A DNA stretch of 16,817 nt from an uncultured Victivallales bacterium (lineage in GTDB: Bacteria > Verrucomicrobiota > Lentisphaeria > Victivallales > UBA1829). The position numbers were made by a program, and so were the translations under genes. Under the pieces are notes generated by a model. That model was not told the DNA's origin, ran no database searches, and saw nothing but the letters and a program-made list of their open reading frames with translations. Below are positions 7,943-15,240 of this stretch, one piece after another. Each line of letters begins with the position of its first letter. Position 1 is the first letter of the stretch. The stretch is from NCBI GenBank assembly GCA_934661375.1, contig CAKUJH010000053.1, positions 1-16,817 on the forward strand, given 5' to 3'.

Positions 7943-9247
7943 TCAGTTTCCCTTATTTTTTTCCCGGCGAAGCCGTTCCCAGTAAGCCAGACGTTTCACG
8001 ATTTCACGCTCGAAACCGCGTTCAGGAGGATTGTAGAATTTGTGACGCGGCATTTTTTCCGGGAAGTAATTCTGTCCCGAAAAAGCATCCGGCAAATCCT
8101 GGTCATACTGATACCCTTTGCCGTACCCCAGTTCCTTCATGAGTTTGGTCGGAGCATTGAGAATATGCGCCGGCGGAGTCAGGGTTCCATACTGTTTCGC
8201 AGCTTTGCGGGCAGCCAGCCACGCCTTGTCAATGGAATTGGATTTCGGAGCGGTTCCCAGATACACCACCAGTTCGGCGATGGCAAGATCCCCTTCCGGA
8301 GATCCCAGCCGTTCATACGCATCCCAGGCGGCAATGGCGACATTCAGCGCATTCGGGTCCGCCATGCTGACGTCCTCCATGGCAAACCGGGTCAGACGCC
8401 GCAGCAGATACAGCGGATCTTCTCCGCCTTCAATCATCCGGGCTGCCCAGTACAGCGCGGCGTCCGTATCCGAACCGCGCAATGATTTGTGCAGAGCGGA
8501 TATCAGATTGTAATGTCCGTCCCGATCCTTGTCGTACCCCGGCGCTTTCTGCTGCACTAACGACAGCAGTTTTTCCTTGTCCAGAATCTCCCCGTCCTTC
8601 GTGAGATTGTAAACGCTCTCAATCAGATTGATGCTGTACCGGCCGTCGCCGTCCGCCAGTTCGCGCAGTGTGGCACGGGCTTCCGCATCCAGCGGCAGGG
8701 GACGTCCCACCACTTTTTCCGCCCGGACAAGTATTTTTTCCAGCGCATCCGAATCCAGGGGTTTCATGACAAACACCTTGCAGCGGGAAAGCAATGCACT
8801 GTTCAATTCAAATGACGGATTTTCCGTAGTCGCGCCGACCAGCGTTACCGTGCCGTTTTCCACATACGGCAGAAAGCCGTCCTGCTGCGCCCGGTTGAAA
8901 CGGTGTATCTCATCGACAAACAGCAGCGTTCCCTGCCCTGCCTGCCGCCGCCGGGAGGCGTCTTCAAACGCCTTGCGCAAATCGGCTATCCCGGAAAAAA
9001 CGGCGGACAATGCCGTGAAATGCAGGGATGAATTGGTTGCCATCAGCCGGGCGGCAGTCGTCTTTCCGCAGCCGGGCGGACCCCAGAGAATGAAGCTGGA
9101 CACGCATTTGCCGTCAATCATGCGGCGCAAAGGACCGTCCGGTCCCAGCAGATGATCCTGACCGACAATTTCGTCCAGTGTTTTCGGACGCAATTTATCC
9201 GCCAAAGGCTGCCCAGCCAAAGCGGAAAACAGCGAATCCTCCATCAT
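7943..9247 (-). CDS. rarA: Replication-associated recombination protein A (RarA/MgsA AAA+ ATPase)
   Basis: AAA+ ATPase of the RarA/MgsA/WRNIP1 family, related to clamp-loader subunits and RuvB, acting at stalled replication forks. The protein is 434 aa, typical length. LADKLRPKTLDEIVGQDHL opens the ATPase domain, followed by Walker A GPPGCGKT (56-63), Walker B LLFVDEIHRF (D112-E113), sensor-1 GATTENPSF (138-146) and an arginine finger in LLSRC (R155). The C-terminal tetramerisation part includes DVSMADPNALNVA and ends with YNPPERGFE. Two ATGs are adjacent (9247 and 9244). The first is better placed after GGAG and overlaps the cinA stop as ATGA. It is the last gene of the minus-strand block and ends just before the shared terminator. 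Confidence 0.95.
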   Translation of the reverse strand: MMEDSLFSALAGQPLADKLRPKTLDEIVGQDHLLGPDGPLRRMIDGKCVSSFILWGPPGCGKTTAARLMATNSSLHFTALSAVFSGIADLRKAFEDASRRRQAGQGTLLFVDEIHRFNRAQQDGFLPYVENGTVTLVGATTENPSFELNSALLSRCKVFVMKPLDSDALEKILVRAEKVVGRPLPLDAEARATLRELADGDGRYSINLIESVYNLTKDGEILDKEKLLSLVQQKAPGYDKDRDGHYNLISALHKSLRGSDTDAALYWAARMIEGGEDPLYLLRRLTRFAMEDVSMADPNALNVAIAAWDAYERLGSPEGDLAIAELVVYLGTAPKSNSIDKAWLAARKAAKQYGTLTPPAHILNAPTKLMKELGYGKGYQYDQDLPDAFSGQNYFPEKMPRHKFYNPPERGFEREIVKRLAYWERLRREKNKGN

Positions 9248-10476
9248 GACAGTTTTTCTCCCTGGAGCATACGGCGGAGTGTGTTCAATGCAACAGCCGC
9301 CGTGCGGGCGCGAACCTGTTCACGGCTGCCGCGGAAATGATACTCTTTCACCAGTTCCTGTTCAAAACAGCGCACTCCGATATAAACCAGCCCCACCGGT
9401 TTTTCCGGAGTTCCGCCGGTCGGTCCGGCAATTCCGGTCACGGAAATGGAACAATCCGTATGGAAACGCGAAGCCGCTCCGCGCAGCATTTCGCCCGCGC
9501 ATTCGGCACTGACCGCGCCGAACTGTTCCAAGGTATTTTCCGAAACGCCCAGCAAATCACGTTTGGCGGAATTTGCGTAGGAGACCACTCCGCCCATATA
9601 AACTTCGGACGATCCGGAAACATCGGTGATCAGCTGAGAAATCAGACCGCCTGTGCAGGATTCCGCCAGTGCCAGCGTCGTCTTGCGTTCCCGCAGCAAA
9701 AGAATGATTTCCTCGGCAACCGTCCGGGAAGAATCATGCAGGAGTTCCGCATGAAATTCGGCACGGACCGCTTTTTCCGCCCGTTCCACACAGACACAGT
9801 CCGTCGATTTCAGAAACAGCTTGACGAATTCCGGGGATGCGCAATAAGCCACTGACAGACCGGGGTTGGCGTCAATGATCGGAATGGTGCGTTCTTCCAC
9901 CCGCGATTCCGGTACGCCGGACAGATGAAACAGCCGGGTGTAGATATGAGTGTCCAGATGTGCTTTCAGAATCGGCAGCAGCTGGTTGTCAAACATCGGA
10001 TGCAGTTCGGAAGGCGGTCCCGGCAACATAACAATATGTTTGGAATCCGGAGTTGTAATGTTGATTCCCGGCGCAGAACCAAAGGAATTCAGCAGAGGTT
10101 CCGCTCCATGCGGAATATACGCCTGATTCAGGAAATGAAACGGCAGTTCTCCTTTTTTCAAAGAAGTCCAGCGGTCGCGCACCGATTTTTCCGCCGCGGG
10201 ATTCAATTCCAGCGGCATGTGAAGATATTCCGCGATCGACTGTTTGGTCAGGTCATCCGCCGTAGGACCAAGTCCGCCGGATGTAATAATGAAATCCGTA
10301 TGCTGCAAAGCATATTTCAGCGCATCCACCACATCATGCGGTTCATCCGGCACTTCCAGACACAGCTCCGGCATGATGCCTATTTCCAGCAGACGCTGTC
10401 CCATATATGCCAGATTGGTGTTGATGACGGCTCCCTTCAGCAGTTCGTCGCCGATACAGAGCAAACCGATTTTCAT
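9244..10476 (-). CDS. cinA: CinA-like protein: MoCF-type nucleotide domain plus PncC NMN deamidase domain
   Basis: Two-domain CinA protein, 410 aa. The N-terminal MoCF-like domain (COG1058, ADP-ribose pyrophosphatase activity in characterised members) shows IGDELLKG at residues 8-15, GGLGPTADDLT at 67-77 and MLPGPPSE at 150-157. The C-terminal domain is PncC-like, with LAESCTGG at 270-277 and TGIAGPTGGTPEKPVG at 347-362. In family members it converts nicotinamide mononucleotide to nicotinate mononucleotide in pyridine nucleotide recycling. Both domains keep their signature motifs. AAGGAG at 10488-10493 sits 11 nt before the start, slightly long. The gene follows the acyltransferase gene by 6 nt and overlaps rarA by 4 nt. 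In some bacteria cinA is tied to competence with recA; neither recA nor competence genes are visible here, so a metabolic role is more likely. Confidence 0.95.
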   Translation of the reverse strand: MKIGLLCIGDELLKGAVINTNLAYMGQRLLEIGIMPELCLEVPDEPHDVVDALKYALQHTDFIITSGGLGPTADDLTKQSIAEYLHMPLELNPAAEKSVRDRWTSLKKGELPFHFLNQAYIPHGAEPLLNSFGSAPGINITTPDSKHIVMLPGPPSELHPMFDNQLLPILKAHLDTHIYTRLFHLSGVPESRVEERTIPIIDANPGLSVAYCASPEFVKLFLKSTDCVCVERAEKAVRAEFHAELLHDSSRTVAEEIILLLRERKTTLALAESCTGGLISQLITDVSGSSEVYMGGVVSYANSAKRDLLGVSENTLEQFGAVSAECAGEMLRGAASRFHTDCSISVTGIAGPTGGTPEKPVGLVYIGVRCFEQELVKEYHFRGSREQVRARTAAVALNTLRRMLQGEKLS

Positions 10477-10482
10477 GATGAC

Positions 10483-11154
10483 TCAAACTCCTTTTTTATC
10501 CACAGTGATCGCGTTGAGCCGGTTCTCGACTTCCACACGCCATTTTTCCAGTTCAGATTCCGTCAGATGCGGCGGAATTTCCACCGGCATCCCCAGATGC
10601 AGAGTGATTTTCGCCCACGGTTTCGGAATTTGAAAACCATCCCAGCTTTTCAATTCCCAGTACGACGAATAATTCACCGCAATGGGAATAATCCGCGCCC
10701 CGGTCTCGCTCGCCAGATGAATCGGACCGCGGCTCATGTGATATTTCGGTCCGCGCGGACCGTCCGGCGTGAAGCTGACATATTTCTTTTTCTGGAGAAT
10801 GCTCTTCATTGCGCCCAGCAGAACCTGCACTGCTTTCCGGGAAGTCGAGCCGCGCACACTCTCAATGCCGAACTGCCGGCACAGATCCGCAATATAACTG
10901 CCGTCGCGCGACGCACTGATCACCGCCACGGTATGTTCGCGTTCCCAGCGTTCAAACATGGCGGGAAAAAACAGCAGACGGTTATGCCAGAGAACCGTGA
11001 TCGCCGGCGGATTCTTCGCGGCAATCGTCCCTGCCTCGTCAATAATTTCGGTACGCATGACATGCCGCAGTCCCAGCAGCAGTTTTGCCGGCAGCCAGTA
11101 AATCCAGTCCGGCAGTTTTTTGATCTGCCGGAATTGGTATTCCAGAGAGTTCAT
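10483..11154 (-). CDS. DUF374-type lysophospholipid acyltransferase
   Basis: Acyltransferase of the LPLAT superfamily, DUF374 group, probably acting at the inner membrane on lipid A-related or glycerophospholipid substrates. With the start at 11154 the protein is 223 aa. The frame is open 53 codons further upstream, but that part lies inside nth and looks unlike the family. The chosen ATG overlaps the nth stop as ATGA and the protein then begins MNSLEYQFRQIKKLPD. Motifs: WHNRLLFFP with catalytic-type H57, ISASRDG (80-85), RGSTSRKA (101-108) and FTPDGPRGPKY (128-138), then IPIAVNYSSYW. These match DUF374 proteins, which often sit near lipid A/Kdo genes; here the companions are phospholipid genes instead. 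The exact acyl acceptor cannot be read from sequence. Confidence 0.88.
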   Translation of the reverse strand: MNSLEYQFRQIKKLPDWIYWLPAKLLLGLRHVMRTEIIDEAGTIAAKNPPAITVLWHNRLLFFPAMFERWEREHTVAVISASRDGSYIADLCRQFGIESVRGSTSRKAVQVLLGAMKSILQKKKYVSFTPDGPRGPKYHMSRGPIHLASETGARIIPIAVNYSSYWELKSWDGFQIPKPWAKITLHLGMPVEIPPHLTESELEKWRVEVENRLNAITVDKKGV

Positions 11155-11825
11155 GATGTTTTTTTCCTTTTCGGTTTTTCTGCGGCATGACGGCAGAGCG
11201 GAGCGAGAAAACATTCGGAACATTTGGGTCGTCCGGCAGGACACAAGGTCCGTCCGTGAACAATCATCAAATGAGAAAATTCGCCCCAGCGTTCCGGCGG
11301 CAGGGATGCGCACAGTTCCGCTTCAATCCGGACCGGGTCCTGCGAACGGGTCAATCCCAGCAGATTGGCGATCCGCGTAACATGCGTATCCACCGGCAGT
11401 CCCGGCACTCCGAACGCATCCGCCAGCACCACGTTCGCGGTTTTGCGGCCGACACCCGGCAGCGTAAGCAGTTCATCCATGGTTTGCGGCAGTTCCGAAT
11501 GGAATTTTTCCACCAGAACATGCGCGGCATTCACAATGTTTTTCGCTTTCGCCCGGTAATAACCGCAGGAATGAATCCGTTTTTCCAATTCTTCCGGCTC
11601 CAGAACAGCAAAATCTTCCGGGCGGGAACAGGTCTTGAACAGTTCCGAGGTTACCCGGTTGACCATTTTGTCCGTGCATTGTGCGGAAAGAATCGTGGCG
11701 ACCAGCAGTTGAAACGGCGTTTCATGGTCCAGAAAACATTTCTGCGGACCGTAATGTTCCAGCAGACGCCGGTCAATCTCGTTGAGAAGTCCGGCGGCAA
11801 TTTTTTTCTTCCGGGCAGACGCCAT
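11151..11825 (-). CDS. nth: Endonuclease III (DNA glycosylase/AP lyase)
   Basis: Bifunctional base-excision repair enzyme removing oxidised pyrimidines and cleaving the abasic site. The protein is 224 aa with a short basic N-terminus and C-terminus. The helix-hairpin-helix is LPGVGRKTANVV with catalytic Lys128, followed by VDTHV with catalytic Asp146. The [4Fe-4S] ligands are C195-x6-C202-x2-C205-x5-C211, exactly the Nth spacing. TGAGG just upstream supports the start. It lies 8 nt after pssA and overlaps the acyltransferase start by 4 nt. All catalytic and cluster residues are present, so it should be functional. Confidence 0.97.
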   Translation of the reverse strand: MASARKKKIAAGLLNEIDRRLLEHYGPQKCFLDHETPFQLLVATILSAQCTDKMVNRVTSELFKTCSRPEDFAVLEPEELEKRIHSCGYYRAKAKNIVNAAHVLVEKFHSELPQTMDELLTLPGVGRKTANVVLADAFGVPGLPVDTHVTRIANLLGLTRSQDPVRIEAELCASLPPERWGEFSHLMIVHGRTLCPAGRPKCSECFLAPLCRHAAEKPKRKKTS

Positions 11826-11833
11826 GACGCACC

Positions 11834-12667
11834 TCAGATATTGGCATCCGAGGGTGATTTGAGCAATCCGAGTTTGACCGCCAGCGCAGCCAGCGGAGCC
11901 CAGATAATATATCCGTTGATGAGAATCAGGGCTGTCAGCGCCGGTTCAAAACAGGCTGCGCCCAAAACCACCACCACGATGAAGAGACGTTTTTTATGAC
12001 GGGGAATCGAAAATATCCATTTGCCGAAATGCTGATACTGAATTTCGCTGACCATCAGCAGTCCCAGCACGGCGGCATAATACGGCAGGAAAGAAATCAG
12101 ATGCTGGAACGATGCACGCGAAGACCCTTCCGCCGCATAAAACAGAATGATGCTGCACACAGCGGCGGCGGCACCCGGCGAAGGCAGTCCGGAAAACTTT
12201 TCACTGCTCTTCTTTTCCAGCATGGCATGAACATTGTATTTGGCAAGACGCAGTGCCGCACAGCCCAGATACACCGCGCAAAGTCCCCAGACCAGCATAA
12301 ACTGACGCGGCTGCAGCGGGTTCAGTGCATGAGCCATCACCGCGACCACTGTCGCCGGCGCAACTCCGAAAGTAACCATGTCCGCCAGGGAATCCATCTG
12401 AATGCCGTGCATGCTCGCCGCATTCAGCAGACGTGCAGCATAACCATCGAAAGCGTCGAAAACCATCGCTCCGAGAATCATGACCGCACTCACCGCAAAA
12501 ATCTTTTCGATTTCCGCCGCTCCGCCGCGGCCCCCCGCCTTCTCATAAACCTGCAGCGTGTAGAGAATTGCCGCAAAACCGCACAGGGCATTGCCCAGCG
12601 TCAAGGCATTTGGCATCCATTTCAGCCAGCGGTTGCGCGCCAGAAGATCACGAAAATGCTGTTTCAT
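11834..12667 (-). CDS. pssA: CDP-diacylglycerol-serine O-phosphatidyltransferase
   Basis: Integral membrane enzyme that joins CDP-diacylglycerol and serine to make phosphatidylserine. The protein is 277 aa with several hydrophobic helices. The CDP-alcohol phosphatidyltransferase signature is complete: D71-x2-D74-G75-x2-A78-R79-x8-G88-x3-D92-x3-D96. Substrate choice as phosphatidylserine synthase is supported by the N-terminal MPNALTLGNALCGFAAI and by psd, the next enzyme in the pathway, directly upstream (29-nt gap). GGGGAG precedes the start. The C-terminal region beyond residue 200 has further hydrophobic segments with PRHKKRLF, as in type II PssA. Serine specificity is inferred from context and overall look. 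Confidence 0.93.
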   Translation of the reverse strand: MKQHFRDLLARNRWLKWMPNALTLGNALCGFAAILYTLQVYEKAGGRGGAAEIEKIFAVSAVMILGAMVFDAFDGYAARLLNAASMHGIQMDSLADMVTFGVAPATVVAVMAHALNPLQPRQFMLVWGLCAVYLGCAALRLAKYNVHAMLEKKSSEKFSGLPSPGAAAAVCSIILFYAAEGSSRASFQHLISFLPYYAAVLGLLMVSEIQYQHFGKWIFSIPRHKKRLFIVVVVLGAACFEPALTALILINGYIIWAPLAALAVKLGLLKSPSDANI

Positions 12668-12696
12668 ACGAACTCCCCGCCGCCGTAACGCGGTCG

Positions 12697-13413
12697 TTAA
12701 ATTTGTTTGTCCTGATAACGGGCGATCACTGTCACGCCGCCGTAAACCCGATCCCCGACATTCACCGCCGGTTCAAAATTGCTCCTGACCGGCAGATACA
12801 GTTCTGTACGGGATCCGAATTTGATCATGCCGTAGCGTTCCCCCTTCACCAGAATCGTTCCGACTTCTGCCCCGCACACAATACGGCGGGCGATCGCTCC
12901 GGACACCTGTTTCACCGCCATCGGGAATTTCTTTCCCGCGATTTCACCGTAACCGCCCAGCAGCAGTGATTCATTCTCCTTGATCGCACGGATATCGCGC
13001 GCATCATGGTAAGCACCGTCTTTGTGATTCTTGAAATGAACCGTCATTTTGCAGGGCGCACGATTCAGATGAACATCCAGCACGGAAAGAAATATGCCGA
13101 TACGCAGCATATCTTTGCCTTCAAACAGTTTGGACAGTTCAGGGTCGCCGCAGTTTCCGTTCGGAATCAGTTCACAGTCTTTGATGACTCCGTCCGCCGG
13201 CGAGACCAGTTCGGTTTCCTCCGCTGTAATTTTCCGCACAGGATCACGGAAAAATGCCACAAATCCCAGCCACACCAGCACCACCAGAACCGCCAGGCTT
13301 ATGCCCGCCATCCGGTCTACCACTGCAGTCAATGCAACACATAATGCCAACAGCACCACGGCTACTGCCGTCGCGGTCAGCCATTCTCTCTTCCCGTATT
13401 TCGTGAGTGTCAT
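12697..13413 (-). CDS. psd: Phosphatidylserine decarboxylase, short form
   Basis: Converts phosphatidylserine to phosphatidylethanolamine at the inner membrane, using a pyruvoyl group made by self-cleavage. Two hydrophobic helices (about residues 10-52) precede the catalytic domain. Visible motifs are SPADG with D74, VLDVHLNR with H115 and IKFGSRTEL, where cleavage between G200 and S201 would give the beta and alpha chains. This GS form is typical of the short archaeal/Bacillus-like Psd class, not the LGST form of E. coli. The start was chosen at 13413, not the ATG six bases upstream (13419). AAGGA occupies 13420-13424, which touches the first ATG but is 6 nt from the second. The protein is 238 aa. 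It sits with pssA, completing the pathway, and is followed by it in the operon. Confidence 0.94.
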   Translation of the reverse strand: MTLTKYGKREWLTATAVAVVLLALCVALTAVVDRMAGISLAVLVVLVWLGFVAFFRDPVRKITAEETELVSPADGVIKDCELIPNGNCGDPELSKLFEGKDMLRIGIFLSVLDVHLNRAPCKMTVHFKNHKDGAYHDARDIRAIKENESLLLGGYGEIAGKKFPMAVKQVSGAIARRIVCGAEVGTILVKGERYGMIKFGSRTELYLPVRSNFEPAVNVGDRVYGGVTVIARYQDKQI

Positions 13414-13424
13414 TCTCATTCCTT
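13414..13424 (-). promoter_or_regulatory. Ribosome binding site deciding the psd start
   Basis: On the minus strand AAGGA (13424-13420) directly abuts an ATG at 13419 and lies 6 nt from a second in-frame ATG at 13413. The standard spacing favours the second, shortening the protein by two residues. Confidence 0.7.
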
Positions 13425-13447
13425 ACTTCTTCGGAAACAGAAACTGT

Positions 13448-13954
13448 TCAAAGCGCATGTCCCGCCAGCCCCGCCAGCTCCGGACGCGATACTATATTGG
13501 CATGGCAGATCGCCAGTGCCAGCGCATCCGTTGCATCGTTCGGAATATCCGACACGTTCAATGAACACATCGAAGCAATCACTGCCGCAACCTGTTCCTT
13601 GGACGCCGTTCCCATTCCGACGGCAGCCCGTTTGGCTGTCTTGGGGGAATATTCAAAAACCGGAATGCCGCATACCGAAGCCGACGCCACGGCGGAACCG
13701 CGCGCCATGCTCAGCAGCATTGTGGTCTTGATATTCTTATTGGCAAAAGCCGCTTCAATCGAAGCCGCTTCCGGATGAAACGCTCCGATCAGCTCCTGTA
13801 TTCCTAAATAGATACGGCGCAGACATTCCCCGTGCTTCAACGCAGCCTTGTTGGCAATCACGCCGCAGTCCAGAACGATGAATCGTCCTTTTTCCAGACG
13901 GATTACCCCGTAGCCGGTTGTCCGCAGCGCCGTATCTATACCCAGCACTATCAT
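13448..13954 (-). CDS. ruvC: Crossover junction endodeoxyribonuclease RuvC
   Basis: Holliday-junction resolvase, 168 aa, a dimeric RNase H-fold nuclease. The four acidic residues are in place: D7 in GIDTA, E67 in SIEAAF, D140 and D143 in DATDALALA, against D7, E66, D138 and D141 in E. coli. It lies 24 nt after yebC, the classic yebC-ruvC arrangement, but ruvA and ruvB do not follow; psd does. No good Shine-Dalgarno is visible before this ATG. Instead the short gap holds the anti-Shine-Dalgarno-like CCTCCTT, and a 3-codon ORF (13962-13951, stop overlapping the ruvC ATG) just precedes it. Translation may depend on coupling to yebC. Confidence 0.96.
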   Translation of the reverse strand: MIVLGIDTALRTTGYGVIRLEKGRFIVLDCGVIANKAALKHGECLRRIYLGIQELIGAFHPEAASIEAAFANKNIKTTMLLSMARGSAVASASVCGIPVFEYSPKTAKRAAVGMGTASKEQVAAVIASMCSLNVSDIPNDATDALALAICHANIVSRPELAGLAGHAL

Positions 13955-13978
13955 TGATTCATGACAGCCGCAAGGAGG

Positions 13979-14734
13979 TTATTCTTCAATGGATTCCATA
14001 ATTTCATCCGGAATGCTGGCATTGTGCTGCACCGCCTGAACGTCTTCCAGTTCTTCCAGACGATCCACCAGGCGCATCACCTGCGCGGCAACACCGGCAT
14101 CCGTAATGTCAACCGTATTGTCCGGACGGCGCGTAATTCCGGCTTCCGACGTGGCAATGCCGGCGTCTTCCAGCGCTTTGGCAATATCCGTGAAACTTTC
14201 GGGCGCACCCCAGATTTCCGCCACGCCGTCTTCCACATCAATATCTTCCGCACCGGCATCCAGCACGATATCCATCAGCTTTTCCTCATCAGCATTCGCT
14301 TCATCGGTAATCACAAAATGGGATTTGCGCTGGAACATCCAGCTCACGGCTCCGCTGGCAGCCAGGTTGCCGTTGTTGCGGTCGAAAGTCATGCGGACAT
14401 CACCGATCGTACGGTTCTTGTTGTCGGTCAGACATTCCACAATAAGGGCGGTTCCCTGCGGGCCGTAGCCTTCATACACGATTTCTTCGTAGTTCACATT
14501 GCCGAGTTCGCCGCTGCCTTTCTTGATGGCGCGGTCAATATTGTCGCGCGGCATATTCGCGGCGCGCGCTTCAATCAGAGCCATTCTCAAACGCGGATTC
14601 GAACCGGGATCTTTCCCGCTCTGCTTCACGCAGACCATGATTTCTTTTGCAATTCGGGAGAAGATCTTGCCTTTCTTCTTGTCCGACGCTTCCTTTTTGT
14701 GCTTGATGTTCGCCCATTTGCTATGTCCTGACAT
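13979..14734 (-). CDS. yebC: YebC/PmpR (TACO1) family translation/regulatory protein
   Basis: Member of the YebC/PmpR/TACO1 family. Characterised members act as DNA-binding regulators or help ribosomes through difficult sequences such as proline stretches. The protein is 251 aa, the usual length, and begins with the hallmark MSGHSKWANIKHKK. Further hallmarks are IFSRIAKEI, NPRLRMAL, NMPRDNIDRAIKKG, YEGYGPQGTALIVECLTDNKNRT and GAVSWMF. AAAGG lies just upstream. It has its own strong promoter with a -35 of TTGACA, so it likely heads a transcription unit with ruvC, psd, pssA, nth, the acyltransferase, cinA and rarA. Confidence 0.97.
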   Translation of the reverse strand: MSGHSKWANIKHKKEASDKKKGKIFSRIAKEIMVCVKQSGKDPGSNPRLRMALIEARAANMPRDNIDRAIKKGSGELGNVNYEEIVYEGYGPQGTALIVECLTDNKNRTIGDVRMTFDRNNGNLAASGAVSWMFQRKSHFVITDEANADEEKLMDIVLDAGAEDIDVEDGVAEIWGAPESFTDIAKALEDAGIATSEAGITRRPDNTVDITDAGVAAQVMRLVDRLEELEDVQAVQHNASIPDEIMESIEE

Positions 14735-14786
14735 AGAAACGACCTTTCTGTTTGCATGTTCTACTTACACAAAGATATTATCCGGT

Positions 14787-14815
14787 AAGATAGCACGCAT
14801 TTTGTGTTTTGTCAA
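14787..14815 (-). promoter_or_regulatory. Strong sigma-70-type promoter upstream of yebC
   Basis: On the minus strand a perfect TTGACA (14815-14810) is followed by a 17-nt spacer and TATCTT (14792-14787, 5 of 6 consensus). The expected transcription start is near 14780, giving a leader of about 45 nt with AAAGG before yebC. It lies in the 120-nt gap between queD and yebC, the largest gap in this block; no terminator hairpin for queD is evident there, so some read-through is likely. Confidence 0.8.
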
Positions 14816-14854
14816 TCCCCGAAATACAGCGGAATGACGTGTCTTTTACGTTTT

Positions 14855-15229
14855 TTATTCAAAATAAGAGGCGCCCGAAGAAGCAGATTCGCACACCCGC
14901 ACCTTCGAAAGCTGAAGTCCGAGTCCAGGACGACTGATACCCGGTTTCAGACGGTTGTAAATGTATGCCGCCAGATTTTCACTCGTGGCGTTCCGGTCTT
15001 TGAAATACGGATGTTCATTCAGATTCTGATGATCCAGTTCCGCCAGCACCGCATCCAGATCTTTTTTCAGCAGCTTGAAGTCCATGGCAATCCCGACTTC
15101 GTCCAGTTTCTCCGAACGGATAAATACCTGCACCGTCCAGTTGTGCCCGTGCAGACGGGAGCAGTCCCCGTTATAGCCGCGCAACGAATGCGCCGCAGAA
15201 AATTCACGATGAATGTCCAGTTCAAACAT
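14855..15229 (-). CDS. queD: 6-carboxytetrahydropterin synthase (QueD)
   Basis: Converts dihydroneopterin triphosphate to 6-carboxytetrahydropterin, the first committed step of 7-deazaguanine synthesis for preQ0/queuosine. With the start at 15229 the protein is 124 aa, the usual length; the frame extends 23 codons upstream into pdxA but that segment is non-homologous. Zinc ligands are H14, H27 and H29. The CxxxHGH motif (C23-SRL-HGH) marks the carboxy-pterin synthase rather than the PTPS of biopterin synthesis. LDHQNLN, ATSENLA with E84 and VCESASSGASY with E114 complete the signature. AAGGA overlaps the pdxA stop codon and lies 8 nt from the chosen ATG. No queC, queE or queF is nearby. Confidence 0.95.
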   Translation of the reverse strand: MFELDIHREFSAAHSLRGYNGDCSRLHGHNWTVQVFIRSEKLDEVGIAMDFKLLKKDLDAVLAELDHQNLNEHPYFKDRNATSENLAAYIYNRLKPGISRPGLGLQLSKVRVCESASSGASYFE

Positions 15230-15240
15230 TGTTCTGTTCC

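Noticed and set aside
9925..11190. Plus-strand open frame of 421 codons opposite cinA and the acyltransferase
   Set aside because: It spans parts of two real genes on the minus strand and shows no motif; it is a codon-bias shadow.
10483..11313. Longer acyltransferase reading from 11313
   Set aside because: The 53 extra codons lie inside nth, are Cys/Arg/Ser-rich and unlike the family. The ATGA overlap start at 11154 gives the expected N-terminus.
13972..14038. Plus-strand AAGGAGGT followed by ATG at 13989
   Set aside because: It looks like a perfect Shine-Dalgarno, but the ORF is 16 codons and antisense to the end of yebC. Chance or the minus-strand anti-SD reading is more likely.
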